Source of the DNA: Bacteroidales bacterium
GTDB lineage: Bacteria > Bacteroidota > Bacteroidia > Bacteroidales > JAADJA01
Direction of reading: 5' to 3'
Assembly: GCA_020052415.1 (NCBI GenBank)
Contig: JAGVPB010000030.1
Location: 19,112-83,111, forward strand
Length of the DNA: 64,000 nucleotides
The notes under the pieces are model-generated. The model was given only the letters and a program-made list of their open reading frames with translations. It was not told the DNA's origin and made no database searches. Both the position numbers and the translations under genes were made by a program. How positions within the stretch are numbered: position 1 is the stretch's first letter; the number at the start of each line of letters is the position of its first letter. Shown in pieces: positions 47,305 through 58,067 of this stretch.

Positions 47305-49137
47305 ATGTTAAAAGAGCATCCTAAAGGATTACTGGTAGCGTTTTTTACTAATATGGGTGAACGCTTTGGTTTCTACACCATGATGGCAATTCTTGTTATG
47401 TTTTTACAAGCGCGTTATGGTTTAGATGCAGAATCGGCCGGCAGCTATTATTCATGGTTTTATTTTGCCATTTATGCCCTGGCGTTGGTTGGTGGTTTGA
47501 TTGCCGACTGGACAAAAAAATATAAGGTCGTTATTTTGATAGGTCAGGTCATCATGTTTGCCGGTTATTGCATCATTGCTGTTCCGGGATCAGAGCTATG
47601 GGTTTCTATAAGTGCTTTGTTCGTGATTGCCTTAGGTAATGGATTATTTAAAGGGAATCTTCAGGCAGTTGTCGGACAAATGTACGATAATGATAAGTAC
47701 AGAAAATTCCGTGACGGTGCTTTTATGATCTTTTACATGGGTATCAATATCGGTGCTTTTTTTGCACCCTTTGTTGCAAAATCTGTTAAAGTTTATTGGT
47801 TAAAAGCTAATGGCTATCTGGAAGACAGCAATTTACCCTCATTGTGTCATCAACTTATAAACGGCACTCTAAAAGACCCAACACAATTGCAAACATTGGC
47901 AAATAAAGCTATAATTGCCGACGGAGGTAAATCTGCAAGTGACCTTACCATATTTGCCACTGACTATATTAAAGTGTTTTCCACAGGATACAATTACGCA
48001 TTTGCAATAGCTGCAGCGGCAATGATTTTATCCTTGGTGATTTATCTTGTTTTTAATAAACTGATTCCGGCCAAACAAAAAGAAGCTGTTGCTGAAACAA
48101 AAGCAGAGGTTAAACCTGCAGTTAGTATAGGCAGTAATTTAAAATCGGTTATCATTTCTGCTGTGTTAATGGTTATCACAGCAGTTGGGTTCCATATAGC
48201 TGACGGTTATACCGATATAAAAGAAATAGATTACAAATTAGGACTTGCCTTAGGTTTGTTTGTGGGATTTGTTTCCTTAATATTCCAATTATCCACCAAA
48301 GAAGAAAGACCCAGGGTTACAGCATTAAGTTTGGTTTTCATTGTGGTAATTTTCTTCTGGATGTCGTTCCACCAAAACGGACTTACTTTAACGATGTATG
48401 CACGTGATTATACCGCACAATTTGTTGGTCCATTCACGAATTTATTTTTCAACCTTGAGTCCATGTTATGTGTCATTGGAGCAATCGCCGGTTGTGCCTT
48501 ATTGTTCTTTAACAAAAAGGGTATTACCAGAATAATCGGTGCAGTCATGTTTTTAGTATTTGGATTTTTGTGTTACTATTTTGCCAGCAACTATCCACCG
48601 TTAAATTCTATTTCTCCAGAAGTATTTCAGTCGTTTAATCCTTTATTCATCGTGGCATTAACACCCCTGATTATGGGGATTTTCTCATGGTTAAACAAAA
48701 AAGGCAAAGAGCCTTCTTCACCCAAGAAAATTGGTATTGGGATGTTTATTGCAGCTGCAGGATTTATTGTTGTTTTAATTTCATCTCTGGGCCTGGTTTC
48801 CCCCAAAGATCTGGATGGTGCTGCCGTGCTTGAGGACATGAGAGTATCTCCCTACTGGCTGATGAGTTCATACCTGATAATGACCATTGCTGAATTGTTC
48901 CTAAGCCCTATTGGCTTATCCTTTGTTTCAAAAGTAGCGCCTCCCCGCTTCCAGGGATTAATGCAGGGTGGCTGGTTATTAGCCACTGCAATCGGCAATA
49001 AATTTTTATTTATAGGAAGTTTAATGTGGGGAAAAATTGAGTTATACATGCTGTGGGGAATATTTATCATTTGTTGTATTCTGGCAGCTATATTTATTTT
49101 CTCCATCATGAAGCGTCTCGAAAGCGCAACGAAATAG
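47305..49137 (+). CDS. POT/PTR family peptide MFS transporter
   Basis: FFTNMGERFGFYTMMAILVMFL; GNGLFKGNLQAVVGQMY. Confidence 0.92.
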   Translation: MLKEHPKGLLVAFFTNMGERFGFYTMMAILVMFLQARYGLDAESAGSYYSWFYFAIYALALVGGLIADWTKKYKVVILIGQVIMFAGYCIIAVPGSELWVSISALFVIALGNGLFKGNLQAVVGQMYDNDKYRKFRDGAFMIFYMGINIGAFFAPFVAKSVKVYWLKANGYLEDSNLPSLCHQLINGTLKDPTQLQTLANKAIIADGGKSASDLTIFATDYIKVFSTGYNYAFAIAAAAMILSLVIYLVFNKLIPAKQKEAVAETKAEVKPAVSIGSNLKSVIISAVLMVITAVGFHIADGYTDIKEIDYKLGLALGLFVGFVSLIFQLSTKEERPRVTALSLVFIVVIFFWMSFHQNGLTLTMYARDYTAQFVGPFTNLFFNLESMLCVIGAIAGCALLFFNKKGITRIIGAVMFLVFGFLCYYFASNYPPLNSISPEVFQSFNPLFIVALTPLIMGIFSWLNKKGKEPSSPKKIGIGMFIAAAGFIVVLISSLGLVSPKDLDGAAVLEDMRVSPYWLMSSYLIMTIAELFLSPIGLSFVSKVAPPRFQGLMQGGWLLATAIGNKFLFIGSLMWGKIELYMLWGIFIICCILAAIFIFSIMKRLESATK

Positions 49138-49161
49138 TAAAATTTTAAACAAATTACAATA

Positions 49162-49293
49162 GAGGCTCTCTTAAAAGTCTTTTTCGGGTTCCACAGTCAT
49201 GTTGAGCCTGTCGAAACATGATTGATTTTCAGCCCAATACACATTTCGACGGGTTTAATGTGACCACGATCTTTGACTTTTAGGACAGGCTCT
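49162..49293. mobile_element. ~130-bp palindromic MITE-like element (copy A)
   Basis: gaggctctcttaaaagtc...gacttttaggacaggctc inverted termini, internal inverted catgttgagcctgtcgaaacatg / cacatttcgacgggtttaatgtg; second copy at window end. Confidence 0.8.
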
Positions 49294-49313
49294 TATTTTT
49301 TTCCAATGTTTTA

Positions 49314-50264
49314 ATGAATTACCCCTGGGGACATAATAAAAGGTATAATTCCTATCCTGAATATTTTAAAAAGCTTTTCGGGGAAAGGGTTCAGAAAATA
49401 ACAATAGATGCGGGATTTACATGTCCGAACCGGGATGGAACTCTTGGATTTGGAGGTTGTACATACTGCAATAATGATGCATTCAATCCTTCTTACTGCC
49501 AATCCGAAAAGCCGATCACACAACAGATTGAGGAGGGAATTGAATTTCATTTAAAGCGCTACAGGAAGGCAAATAGATACCTTGCCTATTTCCAGGCTTA
49601 TTCCAATACTTATAAATCATTGGATCGTTTGGTTGAAATTTATTCTGAAGCATTAAAACATCCCAAAATAGCGGGCCTTGTCATCGGTACCCGGCCGGAT
49701 TGCATTGATGATCAAAAGCTAAGTTATTTTAAAGAGCTGAGTAAAAAATACTACATTGTAATCGAGTATGGTATTGAATCATGTTATAATAAATCCCTTG
49801 AGAGAATTAACCGTCAGCATAATTTCGAAGAATCGGAACAAGCAATTATTAAAACTGCAGCATTGGGAATACTGACCGGAGCGCATATTATTTTCGGATT
49901 GCCCGGTGAAACAAGAGAAGAGATGTTTGGAGAGGCTGAAATATTATCCGGTCTGCCGATTCATACTATAAAATACCATCAGCTTCAAATTGTGAAGGAT
50001 ACAGCTATGGCGAATGAGTTTCTGACAAATCCATCAGTTTTCAATTTATTTTCACTTGATGAATATTTAAATTTTATTATTCGCTTCATCGAACATTTGA
50101 ATCCCGGATTTATCATAGAACGGTTTACAGGCGAAGTTCCGCCGCGCTTTTTAATTGGTCCTAATTGGGGATTAATAAGAAATGACCAGGTGAACTTAAT
50201 GATTGAGAAAAAGTTGGAACAATTAAATACGTGGCAGGGAAAGAAATTCGCATTTGTTCTTTAA
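49314..50264 (+). CDS. TIGR01212 family radical SAM protein (YhcC-like)
   Basis: DAGFTCPNRDGTLGFGGCTYCNNDAFNPSYC; GAHIIFGLPGETREEM. Confidence 0.93.
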   Translation: MNYPWGHNKRYNSYPEYFKKLFGERVQKITIDAGFTCPNRDGTLGFGGCTYCNNDAFNPSYCQSEKPITQQIEEGIEFHLKRYRKANRYLAYFQAYSNTYKSLDRLVEIYSEALKHPKIAGLVIGTRPDCIDDQKLSYFKELSKKYYIVIEYGIESCYNKSLERINRQHNFEESEQAIIKTAALGILTGAHIIFGLPGETREEMFGEAEILSGLPIHTIKYHQLQIVKDTAMANEFLTNPSVFNLFSLDEYLNFIIRFIEHLNPGFIIERFTGEVPPRFLIGPNWGLIRNDQVNLMIEKKLEQLNTWQGKKFAFVL

Positions 50265-50402
50265 TAAATCAATTTATATATTACTTTTGCACTGCTTTTA
50301 AGCAACTTATGGTTTTAAATTATTGTCATTAAAGGAAATAAAATACTTGTACATTTTAATTAGCTTTTTTTGCTGATACTCTTGTACATTTTAAAATTAG
50401 TT

Positions 50403-50410
50403 TATATTTG
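50403..50410 (+). promoter_or_regulatory. -7 box TATATTTG upstream of T9SS cargo gene
   Basis: TAnnTTTG match. Confidence 0.5.
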
Positions 50411-50464
50411 CTGTTCAGAAAAAATGATTCAATCTTTTATTCACATTAACTAAATTAAATTATT

Positions 50465-53400
50465 ATGAAATTTTTTACAAAATTAGGATTTGCACTTCTG
50501 GCGTTAATGATATCGTCAGGCGTGCTTTGGGCGCAATCGGCCTTGGATATAGCTCCGAAAAAAGCTCCTGTTACGATTGCCTCAGATGCATTATTTGATC
50601 TGCAGTTCGATTGGCCCGTTGGTATTGGTGGCGGAGAGGCCGGTATTGAAACCAATGGCAACTACATTTACACCAGTAAATGGAATGGAACCGGGGAATA
50701 TTACAAGTATAACATGGACGGTTCGTATGTTGGGCCAATTAATGTTACCGGTGCAGGTGCCGTAAGAGATTTGGCATATAACGGTACTTATTTCTATGGT
50801 GCTGCCGCTGCAACCACTGTTTTCGAAATGGACCTGGATAATGCAGTCAAGATCAGTCAGTTTACTGCTCCTATCGCTGTCAGGGCTATTGCTTATAATG
50901 AAGACGACAATGCTTTCTATGGCAATAACTGGAGCGATAACATCACCAAGTTCAATGCTGCTGGTGCCAATCTTGGAAGTTTTCCGGTTGGACCAACCGG
51001 ATCGGATTATTATGGGTTTGCCTATGACAATTACAGTCCGGGCGCTCCCTATCTGTGGGGTTATGCTCAAACAGGAACTACTTTAAACGAACTTGTTCAG
51101 ATTCAATTACCCGCAGGTACTGAAACAGGAACCTATTTCGATGTTGGAACCGTAGCTGGTGTGGGTACTGGTATTGCCGGTGGCCTTTGTATTGACGATA
51201 ACCTGGTTTCCGGCTTCTGGACTATCATGGGAACTTCCCAGAATGTTGACATTTGGGGTCTTGAACTTTGCCCATCTGGTCCTCCTCTTACCAATGATGT
51301 TGGAATTTCAGCCATTGTTTCACCGTCAAGCGGCATGAATTTAGGAGATGAAGTTGTCACTGTAACGGTGAAAAATTTTGGAAGTGCCGCTCAGTCCAAT
51401 ATTCCTATTTCATACACTATGGATGGAGGTACCCCGGTAACGGCTACCATAGCCGGTCCGCTTGCAGGCGGCACCACTGTGGATTATACTTTCCCCGGAA
51501 CTGTTGATCTCTCTGCCTACGGCATTTATGATTTCGAATCCTGCACCTATCTTGCCGGTGATGAAAATGCTGCTAACGATTGCAAAACAAAATCCGTTGA
51601 AAATTCGGCGGGTGCCTATTGCGATGCATCAACTTCCACGGAGGATGAATACATCGGCAATGTACTTTTTGGTTCGATCAACAATTCCAGCGGATGGCAG
51701 GGTGGTGTATCAGATTATACTGCAATGTCAACAGAGATTGCTGCAGGTGGTTCAGAGGATATGACCATAACAAACCCGGTACCTTATGCATCGGATCTGG
51801 TCAGTGTTTGGGTTGACTGGAACATGGATTATGAATTCTCTCTCAGTGATGAGCAATATGATTTAACCAATGTAGGCGGAAGTGGTGCTTCATTTACCGG
51901 TGCTATCACAGTTCCGGCTAACCAGGCTGGCGGAGACTACAGAATGAGGATCAGGCTGATGTATAACATCGCTCCCAGTCCTTGCGGAAACATGACTTAT
52001 GGTGAAGTTGAAGACTATACGATTGTTGTTCCCGGTGGAAGCAACTTTGTTTTCGAATATGATTTCGAAAACTATACAGCCGGCGGACAGGTAGCATGCC
52101 AGTTCCCGCTCGAATGGACAACCTGGAGCAACGCACCCTGCGGAGCAGAAGATGCTTATGTTTCTACCGAACAGGCTTACAGTGGAGTTAATTCCGTTGT
52201 AGTTACTGGTTCTGTTACTGACCTGGTAAAAGAATTCGACGATTATACTTCCGGACATTATAAGATAAGTTTCCAATATTATGTAGTAACCGGAAATGTA
52301 GGTTATTTCAACACATTGCAGGATTTTGCCGGTGCAAGCAGTCAGTGGGGTATGCAGGTTTACTTCGGTGCTGACAATACTGTCCTTACTCCCGGAGTGG
52401 GATGGATTGATGGAGGAGGAGCTTTGTCAGGCAGCTTTAATTTTTCCTATGATACATGGATGTTGATTGAAGTTGACGTTGATCTTAATCAGGATTGGGC
52501 TGAATTTTTAGTAAACGGAAATTTGGTGGTTGGCTGGGTATGGAGCTCCGGCGCATTTGGCACAGGTACATTAAACAAACTTGATGCTAATGATTTCTTC
52601 GCCTATACAGGTGCAACACCAGGGACATGGCCTTGCAAGTATTTCTTCGATGATTATACACTCGAAGAAGTTGTCCAGAATCTCAATCCACCGCAGAACC
52701 TTGCCGGAGTTGTTACAACTGATGATATCCAACTTGATTGGGATGCTCCCGTTGCTGGTTCAGGAACTCTTGAAGGTTACAATGTTTACCGCGACGGATC
52801 AATGCTTGATTATACCACTGCTACTACCTATGACGATAATGATCTGGAACCCGGAACCTACATTTATTATGTTACGGCTATTTACACCGAAGGTGAATCC
52901 GGGCCATCCAATGATTATACCGGAGTTATTCCCGATAACGCTCCCCCCGCCCCGACAAACCTTGTTGCATCTGATGGTGGTACCGGAGTATTGCTAACCT
53001 GGGACCCGGTTGGAGCCGGCGAATGGATCCAATGGGATGCTGGTGTGAATAATGGTAATGGTATTGGTTTAACTGCTGGTGGCTCATTCAATGTGGCTTC
53101 ACATTGGGAACCTGCCGACCTTGCCGCATATAACGGATATACTTTGTCACAGGTAAGCTTCTTCCCGAATGCCGATCCTGCTGCAACCTATGTAATTAAA
53201 GTGTGGACCGGCGCTGCCGGAACGACTCTCGTTTCTACTCAAAATGTAAGCAGTTTTACTGTTGACGTATGGAATGATATCACATTATCAACCCCTGTTC
53301 TAATCAATGCTGCCACTGACTTGTGGTTTGGATATACTTGCACCCACGGTGCCAGCACTTACCCGGCCGGTTGCGATGATGGCCCTGCTGTTCAGACAAA

Positions 53401-54070
53401 GGGTGATATGATCTCCTTAGGTGGTGCATGGGAATCTATGTCGGCATCTTATGGTCTGGATTACAACTGGAATCTTGCAGGATTTGTAAGTGCAAGTGAT
53501 GGTAAAGGTGCTTCATTCATTCCTATGGTTGAAAATACTTTACCGGTGAATATGAATTTAACGTTGGCTTCTGCTTCGGAAAATGGCCAGGCAGGAAATC
53601 AGTCAGTTAAGTTTATTCCGAACTCAACCAAGGATTTTACATATAATGTTTACTGGGGCACAACTTTGGGAGGCCCTTACAGTATTCTTACTCCTGCTCC
53701 GATTGTTCCAACCCAGTACCTGCATACTTCGCCGGCTTACGGATGGAACTATTACGTAGTAACTACCATGAGCAACGGATTTGAATCAGATTATTCAAAT
53801 GAAGCTTCAATACTTTGGACTTCAATTGAAGAATTTATTTCCGCTCAAACCGATATCTATCCTAACCCTGCTACCAATGCTGTAAATATCAGTTCTGATT
53901 TCACAATTAAATCAGTTCAGGTTTACAATCATGCCGGTCAGGTGATTGCTATCGAAATTGTTGATGCCAACAATTATCAGTTCAATACGTCAGAATTCAA
54001 TTCAGGATTATATTTATTCATGATTGAAACTACTGAAGGTACAATAACAAAACGAATTATTATTGAATAA
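50465..54070 (+). CDS. Large secreted multidomain protein, T9SS sorting domain
   Basis: GEVEDYTIVV (GEVED) domain, CARDB-like and FnIII-like repeats, C-terminal TDIYPNPATNAVNISSDF...SGLYLFMIETTEGTITKRIIIE. Confidence 0.88.
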   Translation: MKFFTKLGFALLALMISSGVLWAQSALDIAPKKAPVTIASDALFDLQFDWPVGIGGGEAGIETNGNYIYTSKWNGTGEYYKYNMDGSYVGPINVTGAGAVRDLAYNGTYFYGAAAATTVFEMDLDNAVKISQFTAPIAVRAIAYNEDDNAFYGNNWSDNITKFNAAGANLGSFPVGPTGSDYYGFAYDNYSPGAPYLWGYAQTGTTLNELVQIQLPAGTETGTYFDVGTVAGVGTGIAGGLCIDDNLVSGFWTIMGTSQNVDIWGLELCPSGPPLTNDVGISAIVSPSSGMNLGDEVVTVTVKNFGSAAQSNIPISYTMDGGTPVTATIAGPLAGGTTVDYTFPGTVDLSAYGIYDFESCTYLAGDENAANDCKTKSVENSAGAYCDASTSTEDEYIGNVLFGSINNSSGWQGGVSDYTAMSTEIAAGGSEDMTITNPVPYASDLVSVWVDWNMDYEFSLSDEQYDLTNVGGSGASFTGAITVPANQAGGDYRMRIRLMYNIAPSPCGNMTYGEVEDYTIVVPGGSNFVFEYDFENYTAGGQVACQFPLEWTTWSNAPCGAEDAYVSTEQAYSGVNSVVVTGSVTDLVKEFDDYTSGHYKISFQYYVVTGNVGYFNTLQDFAGASSQWGMQVYFGADNTVLTPGVGWIDGGGALSGSFNFSYDTWMLIEVDVDLNQDWAEFLVNGNLVVGWVWSSGAFGTGTLNKLDANDFFAYTGATPGTWPCKYFFDDYTLEEVVQNLNPPQNLAGVVTTDDIQLDWDAPVAGSGTLEGYNVYRDGSMLDYTTATTYDDNDLEPGTYIYYVTAIYTEGESGPSNDYTGVIPDNAPPAPTNLVASDGGTGVLLTWDPVGAGEWIQWDAGVNNGNGIGLTAGGSFNVASHWEPADLAAYNGYTLSQVSFFPNADPAATYVIKVWTGAAGTTLVSTQNVSSFTVDVWNDITLSTPVLINAATDLWFGYTCTHGASTYPAGCDDGPAVQTKGDMISLGGAWESMSASYGLDYNWNLAGFVSASDGKGASFIPMVENTLPVNMNLTLASASENGQAGNQSVKFIPNSTKDFTYNVYWGTTLGGPYSILTPAPIVPTQYLHTSPAYGWNYYVVTTMSNGFESDYSNEASILWTSIEEFISAQTDIYPNPATNAVNISSDFTIKSVQVYNHAGQVIAIEIVDANNYQFNTSEFNSGLYLFMIETTEGTITKRIIIE

Positions 54071-54090
54071 TAATTTCATATATACTTCCA

Positions 54091-54126
54091 AAAAAGGCCG
54101 TCCGATTTTGGACGGCCTTTTTTGTT
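54091..54126 (+). terminator. Rho-independent terminator
   Basis: aaaaaaggccgtccgattttggacggccttttttg. Confidence 0.9.
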
Positions 54127-54170
54127 TTCCAATGTCTTATAATTATATATTCCTGCTATTATAATTTTTA

Positions 54171-54178
54171 TACTTTTG
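54171..54178 (+). promoter_or_regulatory. -7 box TACTTTTG upstream of ileS
   Basis: TAnnTTTG match. Confidence 0.5.
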
Positions 54179-54214
54179 CACGATTTTTACAAATGCATTG
54201 ATTTTTCAGATTGA

Positions 54215-57200
54215 ATGAAACAGAAATATTCAGAATATAAAAACCTTGATTTAACTCAAATAGGAAAGGTGATCAATGATTACTGGAAGGGTCACAGGAC
54301 TTTTGAAAAAAGTGTGGAGCTTCGAAAAAATCACAAGCCTTACGTTTTTTATGAAGGGCCGCCTTCAGCCAATGGAACGCCGGGAATCCATCATCTGATG
54401 GCCCGCGCGATCAAGGATATTTTCTGCCGGTATAAAACCATGAAGGGATATCTTGTTGAACGGAAAGCTGGCTGGGATACCCATGGCCTGCCCATCGAAA
54501 TCGGAGTTGAGAAATCACTTGGCATAACAAAAGAGGATATCGGAAAGAAAATTTCTGTTGAAGAATTTAACCTGGCTTGCCGAAAGGAAGTTTTGAAATA
54601 CAAAGATCTCTGGGATGATCTTACTCTTAAAATGGGTTACTGGGTTGATCTTGATAATCCATACATCACACTTGATAACAAATATATTGAAACTGTATGG
54701 TGGTTATTAAAGCGATTGTATGACAAGGGCTTGTTATATAAGGGCTATACCATTCAACCCTATTCTCCGGCAGCAGGTACGGGGTTGAGTTCCCATGAAC
54801 TGAATCTTCCCGGATGCTACAGGGATGTAAAGGACAATACAGTTGTTGCCCAGTTTAAAGTCGTCCGGGATGAAAAATCGGAATTTCTGTTTACCGATAA
54901 TTTTGGTGATTTGTTTTTTCTCGCCTGGACAACTACTCCCTGGACTTTGCCTTCCAATACAGCTTTGGCTGTTGGAGCCTCCATCAATTATATAAAAGTC
55001 AAATCATATAATCCATATACCTTTCAGCCAATAACAGTCATTTTAGGAAAGGATTTACTGGAGAAATATTTTCCACAGGCAAATTCAGAACTTAATCTGG
55101 AAGAATTTGAACCCGGACAGAAAAAGATCCCCTTTAAAGTAACTTCTGAATTCAAAGGCAAATCATTTAAAGATATCCGGTTTGAACAGTTATTACCTTT
55201 TGCCCAGCCGATTGACGGCGACGCTTTCAAAGTGCTTTTAGGTGATTTTGTCACTACCGACGAAGGAACCGGGATTGTTCATATTGCACCCAGTTTCGGA
55301 GCCGACGACTTTAAAGTAGCAAAGGAAAATGGTGTCGGATCGCTGACCATGGTAAATAAACAAGGCAAATTTATTGACGAGATGGGTGAGTTTGCCGGAA
55401 GATTTGTTAAAGCTGAATATGATCCGAATTATGATCCAGAGAAGGAGGTTTCGGTGGACATTGATATCATTGTAAAGCTGAAAAAAGAAAATAAAGCCTT
55501 TAAGACTGAAAAATACGTTCATTCCTATCCCCATTGCTGGCGAACGGATAAGCCGATACTTTACTATCCCCTCGATTCATGGTTTATCAAAACCACTGCA
55601 TTTAAGGACAGAATGATCGAACTAAATAATACCATCAACTGGAAACCAAAAGCCACAGGCACCGGGCGATTCGGTAACTGGCTCGAAAACCTGGTTGACT
55701 GGAACCTGTCGAGATCCCGTTTTTGGGGTGTACCCATTCCAATATGGATGACGGAAGACGGCAGCGAACAAAAGTGCCTGGGATCGGCTGAAGAACTCAG
55801 GGAAGAAATTGAAAGATCGGTTGCCGCCGGATTTATGAAATCCAATCCTCTTTCTGATTTCGTACCGGGCGATATGTCAACAGTAAATTATCACACATTT
55901 GATTTCCATAAACCTTATGTGGATGACATTATCCTTGTATCAAAGAGCGGGGAAAAGATGTATCGTGATCCTTCATTAATTGACGTATGGTTTGATTCAG
56001 GCGCCATGCCTTATGCCCAGTTCCATTATCCTTTTGAGAATAAGGATACTCTTTATGATTATTTTCCGGCTGATTTCATTGCAGAAGGTGTTGATCAAAC
56101 ACGCGGCTGGTTCTTTACTTTGCACGCCATTGCCACTATGGTATTCGATTCGGTGGCTTATAAAACCTGTGTTTCGAATGGACTTGTTCTCGATGCCCAG
56201 GGAAATAAAATGTCGAAACGTCTCGGCAATGCTGTTGATCCCTTTCAAACCATTGAAAAATATGGCCCCGATGCAACACGCTGGTACATGATTACCAATG
56301 CACAGCCGTGGGATAATCTCAAATTTGATGTTGCCGGGATAGAAGAAGTAAAACGCAAATTTTTTGGAACGCTTTACAACACATATTCATTTTTTGCTCT
56401 TTATGCAAATATTGACGGATTTAACTATTCGGAAATGGAAATTCCTGTTTCAAAGCGGCCTGAACTTGACCGGTGGATCATATCCGAACTGAACTCGCTG
56501 ATCAGGGAGGTTGATGATTGTTATAATGATTATGAACCAACCAGAGCCGGTCGGGCGATCGCTGATTTTCTCGACCTTCATCTGAGCAACTGGTATGTAA
56601 GGTTAAGCAGGAGACGGTTCTGGAAAGGCGAATACTCCGGGGATAAAGTAGCCGCATATCAGACTTTGTACCGGTGCCTTGAAGTTATTGCCCAACTTGC
56701 CTCACCCATAGCACCATTCTTTATGGAAAAGCTATTCGTTGATTTAAACAGCATTACTTCGAGGTTACCCGCTGATTCGGTGCATCTGAGTGATTTTCCT
56801 GTGGCTGATGAATCGCTGATTGATAAAGTTCTTGAAGAAAGGATGGAACTTGCCCAAAATATTTCATCTATGGTACTTTCTCTTCGTAAGCGTACAAATA
56901 TCAGGGTTCGACAGCCATTGAACAAAATTATGATACCTCTGTTAAATAGCAACTTTAAGAGTAATATCAATAATATAAAACATCTCATCCTTTCCGAGGT
57001 CAATGTTAAGGAACTTGAATTTATGGAGGATGATGGTATTTTGGTTAAAAAGTTAAAACCCAATTTTAAAACACTTGGGCCAAAGTACGGTAAGCTGATG
57101 AAGCAGATTGCTTCTGAATTATCGAAGCTGAACAATGATCAGATATTACAGTTCGAGACAAACCGAAACTGGATTTTATCCATTGAAGGACAGAATATTG

Positions 57201-57592
57201 AAATTGATATAGCAGATGTAGAAATAATAACTGAAGATATTCCGGGATGGCTTGTAAGCACGATGGGAAACCTGACTGTTGCGCTGGATATAACAATTAC
57301 TGATGAACTGAAGTCGGAAGGCATCGCAAGAGAACTGATAAACCGAATTCAAAATATCAGAAAAGAAAAACAATTTGAGGTGACTGACAAAATAATGGTT
57401 ACCCTTGAAAAAAACTCTGAATTGGAGTTGGCCGTAAGAAATAATTATAACTATATTTGCTCGGAAACTTTGGCAGCTTCACTTCGAATGACAGATCATA
57501 TTCAATCAAATAATAAAATGTTAATTGAATTGACAGAAGATTTGAAAACGAATATAATAATTGAAAAACAAAATAGTTTAATGAACGTATAA
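54215..57592 (+). CDS. ileS: Isoleucine--tRNA ligase (type-2-like) with GIHH in place of HIGH
   Basis: GPPSANGTPGIHHLMARAIKDIFCRYKTMKGY; KMSKRLGN; editing domain. Confidence 0.96.
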   Translation: MKQKYSEYKNLDLTQIGKVINDYWKGHRTFEKSVELRKNHKPYVFYEGPPSANGTPGIHHLMARAIKDIFCRYKTMKGYLVERKAGWDTHGLPIEIGVEKSLGITKEDIGKKISVEEFNLACRKEVLKYKDLWDDLTLKMGYWVDLDNPYITLDNKYIETVWWLLKRLYDKGLLYKGYTIQPYSPAAGTGLSSHELNLPGCYRDVKDNTVVAQFKVVRDEKSEFLFTDNFGDLFFLAWTTTPWTLPSNTALAVGASINYIKVKSYNPYTFQPITVILGKDLLEKYFPQANSELNLEEFEPGQKKIPFKVTSEFKGKSFKDIRFEQLLPFAQPIDGDAFKVLLGDFVTTDEGTGIVHIAPSFGADDFKVAKENGVGSLTMVNKQGKFIDEMGEFAGRFVKAEYDPNYDPEKEVSVDIDIIVKLKKENKAFKTEKYVHSYPHCWRTDKPILYYPLDSWFIKTTAFKDRMIELNNTINWKPKATGTGRFGNWLENLVDWNLSRSRFWGVPIPIWMTEDGSEQKCLGSAEELREEIERSVAAGFMKSNPLSDFVPGDMSTVNYHTFDFHKPYVDDIILVSKSGEKMYRDPSLIDVWFDSGAMPYAQFHYPFENKDTLYDYFPADFIAEGVDQTRGWFFTLHAIATMVFDSVAYKTCVSNGLVLDAQGNKMSKRLGNAVDPFQTIEKYGPDATRWYMITNAQPWDNLKFDVAGIEEVKRKFFGTLYNTYSFFALYANIDGFNYSEMEIPVSKRPELDRWIISELNSLIREVDDCYNDYEPTRAGRAIADFLDLHLSNWYVRLSRRRFWKGEYSGDKVAAYQTLYRCLEVIAQLASPIAPFFMEKLFVDLNSITSRLPADSVHLSDFPVADESLIDKVLEERMELAQNISSMVLSLRKRTNIRVRQPLNKIMIPLLNSNFKSNINNIKHLILSEVNVKELEFMEDDGILVKKLKPNFKTLGPKYGKLMKQIASELSKLNNDQILQFETNRNWILSIEGQNIEIDIADVEIITEDIPGWLVSTMGNLTVALDITITDELKSEGIARELINRIQNIRKEKQFEVTDKIMVTLEKNSELELAVRNNYNYICSETLAASLRMTDHIQSNNKMLIELTEDLKTNIIIEKQNSLMNV

Positions 57593-57616
57593 AGCAATCT
57601 AAATCAACAAAATAAT

Positions 57617-58033
57617 ATGACAATGGCAAATGATGAAATGAATGTGGATTTGAAGAAAAACCGGTATTCGGATGAAGAACTGGAGGAATTTCGCCTGATC
57701 ATTCTTGATAAACTTGAAAAAGCCAAAGAAGATCTGCAGATGCTTACCGATGCCTATACTCATGCCAATGAACATGATACTATTGATACATCCCCGACTT
57801 TTAAAGTTTTGGAAGAAGGTTATCAGGTATTATCGAAAGAAGAAAACAGCCGGCTTGCTGCCCGTCAGCAGAAATTTATCAATTCTCTGGAAAATGCACT
57901 CATCAGGATTGAAAATAAATCCTATGGCATTTGCCGGGTTACAGGTCAGTTGATTTCCAAAGAAAGATTAAGAAGTGTACCTCATGCAACGCTTAGCATT
58001 GATGCTAAATTAAATCAACCAGTTAAGAAATAA
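57617..58033 (+). CDS. TraR/DksA family protein
   Basis: YGICRVTGQLISKERLRSVPHATLSIDAKL. Confidence 0.9.
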   Translation: MTMANDEMNVDLKKNRYSDEELEEFRLIILDKLEKAKEDLQMLTDAYTHANEHDTIDTSPTFKVLEEGYQVLSKEENSRLAARQQKFINSLENALIRIENKSYGICRVTGQLISKERLRSVPHATLSIDAKLNQPVKK

Positions 58034-58067
58034 TGAGTATATTGATCTCAATCTTTTTCTCCCTCGT

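Noticed and set aside
50465-54070. Phage-defence or adhesin-toxin interpretation of the large secreted protein
   Set aside because: Domains (GEVED, FnIII-like, T9SS CTD) are generic for secreted Bacteroidota proteins; no toxin domain seen.
57617-58033. DksA-like protein as an unusual zinc-less variant
   Set aside because: Cys-poor DksA/TraR proteins with YGICRVTG...HATLSI are, to my knowledge, common in Bacteroidota; ordinary.
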